From NCBI GenBank assembly GCA_016868955.1, contig VGFF01000047.1:1-15023 (forward strand): a stretch of 15,023 nucleotides of DNA, given 5' to 3'. Made by a program: the position numbers and the translations under genes. Under the pieces are notes generated by a model. That model was given only the letters and a program-made list of their open reading frames with translations, ran no database searches and was not told the origin of the DNA. Positions 13,825 through 15,023 of the stretch are shown piece after piece. Source of the DNA: Armatimonadota bacterium. GTDB lineage: Bacteria; Sysuimicrobiota; Sysuimicrobiia; Sysuimicrobiales; VGFF01. Numbering within the stretch: position 1 is the first letter of the stretch; each line of letters begins with the position of its first letter.

Positions 13825-14874
13825 TCATCCCGACCCCGCCTTTGGAGAGGGCCAGAGCGCGACGACCCCCGATTCGTACCCGGCCGCGAGGAACCGGTCC
13901 CTTGGTTGCCAGGCCACCCGGCTGACGCCGCTCGCTTCCTCGGCCGTCCCCAAGGTGCTTCCGCCCGTCCGCCGGACGGACCAGAACACAACGAGCCCGT
14001 CGGTACCGCCGCTCGCCAGCACTGCGTCGTCGCGGAAGGCGACGTCGGTGACGAGCTGCCGGTGGCGAGCCAGCGTCACGGGGCGGGTGCCGGCTGGGCC
14101 GGCGCCCGAGAAGTCCCACACGATGACATCGGGCGACCCAGCGGTCGCGAGCCAACGGGTGGATGGAGCCCAGGCCAACGCCCGCACTTTGGTGGGATAT
14201 CCGGACATCTCGAGATCGTTGCCGTCAGCCGTCATCCAGATGTGGACGGACCCGTCCTGGCATCCGCAGGCGACGACGCGGCGATCCGGGCTCCAACGCA
14301 TCGTCAGCAATGCGCCGGCGTAAGAGAAGGTCCGTTTCGGCTCGGGCTCCCCCGGCCGCCAGACCCGGACGGCTCCATAGGTGCTCGTGGCGAGAGCGTC
14401 GGACGAGGGACTCCATTGCAGCCCGGTGACGGTGTGTCCGTGTGCCGGCAGCTCGTGCACGAGCGCGCCGGCGGGATTCCAGACGCGAACGAACTTGCCG
14501 GAACCCGACGCGAGCCAGCGGCCGTCCGTGCTCCAGGTGACCTGTTCGACCCACGCGGCGCCGCCTTTCGCCGCCGCGAGGCGCGCGCCGCTCGCGCTCC
14601 AGATGCGCACATAACCGTCCTGCCCGCCGGTCGCCAGCATCGCGCCATCCGGCGACCAAGCAATGGCCAGCCCTCCGAAGGTGTGGCCGTCGGCGCGAAA
14701 AGCCGGCTCTCCGGTCTTGGCATCGAGCGCGAGGACCTCACCGGCCGCGGTCGTCACCGCGAGGTGATGACCGGTCGGAGACCACGCCATGTCGGTGACG
14801 TACTCTCCGAGGTCGGTGCGCCAGTATGGCTTCAGACGGGGCGTCTTCGTGGAGCGGGCCGGACCGGATTTCAT
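13825..14874 (-). CDS. WD40 repeat (beta-propeller) protein
   Basis: 349-residue protein made almost entirely of WD40 repeats after a basic 20-residue N-terminus. Eight repeats are recognisable by (A/R/Q)WSP(D)G-type turns and terminal VRIW/VRVW/VIVW strands: DMAWSPTGHHLA, IAWSPDGAMLATGGQDG, VTWSTDGRWLASGSG, LQWSPSSDALA, MRWSPDRRVVACGCQDG, LAWAPSTRWLATAGS, VAFRDDAVLASGGTDG and VAWQPRDRFLAAGYESG. An eight-bladed or closed seven-bladed propeller would serve as a binding scaffold. No signal peptide, so probably cytoplasmic. Its ATG at 14874 overlaps the TGA of cobW in an ATGA (14871-14874), so the two are co-translated and likely act together in metal allocation. The exact partner is unknown. 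Confidence 0.9.
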   Translation of the reverse strand: MKSGPARSTKTPRLKPYWRTDLGEYVTDMAWSPTGHHLAVTTAAGEVLALDAKTGEPAFRADGHTFGGLAIAWSPDGAMLATGGQDGYVRIWSASGARLAAAKGGAAWVEQVTWSTDGRWLASGSGKFVRVWNPAGALVHELPAHGHTVTGLQWSPSSDALATSTYGAVRVWRPGEPEPKRTFSYAGALLTMRWSPDRRVVACGCQDGSVHIWMTADGNDLEMSGYPTKVRALAWAPSTRWLATAGSPDVIVWDFSGAGPAGTRPVTLARHRQLVTDVAFRDDAVLASGGTDGLVVFWSVRRTGGSTLGTAEEASGVSRVAWQPRDRFLAAGYESGVVALWPSPKAGSG

Positions 14875-15023
14875 CGGACCAAGCAGGCGCGCATCCCGGC
14901 CTCCAACTCGTGCCGGTCGAGCTTGCGGCCGATGAAGACGAGTTGGTTGCGGCGCGGCTGATCTCCCCACGGCCGGTCGGGGCGGCCGTCGAACAGCATG
15001 TGCACGCCCTGGAAGACGAACCG
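14871..15023 (-). CDS. CobW/COG0523 GTPase, C-terminal fragment
   Basis: Last 50 residues of a CobW_C domain protein; the GTPase part lies beyond the right edge. The segments VFQGVHMLFDGRPDRPWG and RRNQLVFIGRKLDR are hallmarks of this C-terminal domain. The family comprises GTP-dependent metallochaperones, several induced under zinc limitation. The WD40 gene overlaps its stop and a Fur-family gene lies downstream, favouring a ZigA/YciC-like zinc chaperone over true cobalamin synthesis, but the nucleotide-binding domain and its CxCC motif are not visible. Confidence 0.9.
   Translation of the reverse strand, partial: RFVFQGVHMLFDGRPDRPWGDQPRRNQLVFIGRKLDRHELEAGMRACLVR

Overview
The window is high-G+C bacterial DNA (roughly two thirds G+C by eye), densely packed, with long spurious open frames opposite most genes. 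It looks chromosomal. No phage, transposon or CRISPR array is visible. The lineage cannot be named from sequence alone. A cobW / WD40 / small-protein / Fur-family cluster like the one on the right is, as I recall, common in Alphaproteobacteria, but nothing here is diagnostic.

Left and centre (1-11833): C2 (glycolate/glyoxylate) metabolism. A glcD-glcF pair (glcF cut by the left edge) reads leftwards and is divergent from a malyl-CoA lyase/CitE-like gene reading right. Converging on that lyase is a leftward run starting near 9.6 kb: a VKOR-like thiol oxidoreductase, a class V alanine/serine-glyoxylate aminotransferase, a 76-residue membrane protein, a full glycolate dehydrogenase set (glcD, glcE, glcF) and an exported trypsin-like protease. 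Further right, also leftward, lie a glycerate 2-kinase and a WalJ/YycJ-like metallo-beta-lactamase-fold hydrolase. On paper glycolate is oxidised to glyoxylate. Glyoxylate is then aminated to glycine or exchanged with malyl-CoA, and glycerate enters glycolysis as 2-phosphoglycerate. Hydroxypyruvate reductase is not in the window.

Between VKOR and the kinase sits a decayed family-5 solute-binding protein: only the C-terminal half remains and it is frameshifted. It abuts a short AT-rich stretch (about 10337-10440), the clearest sign of past rearrangement. The VKOR frame lacks a standard start codon and seems to begin at ATC.

Right (12761-15023): a tRNA-Gly(CCC) and a strong hairpin terminator, followed by a leftward metal-homeostasis cluster: the cobW C-terminus, an eight-repeat WD40 protein (ATGA overlap), a 110-residue Cys-containing protein of unknown function and a Fur/Zur-family repressor. 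The order suggests a zinc-responsive operon ending in its own regulator.

No wholly new system is evident. The points most worth a second look are the small zinc-cluster protein, the unnamed membrane protein inside the glycolate operon, the VKOR-protease pairing and the non-canonical VKOR start.
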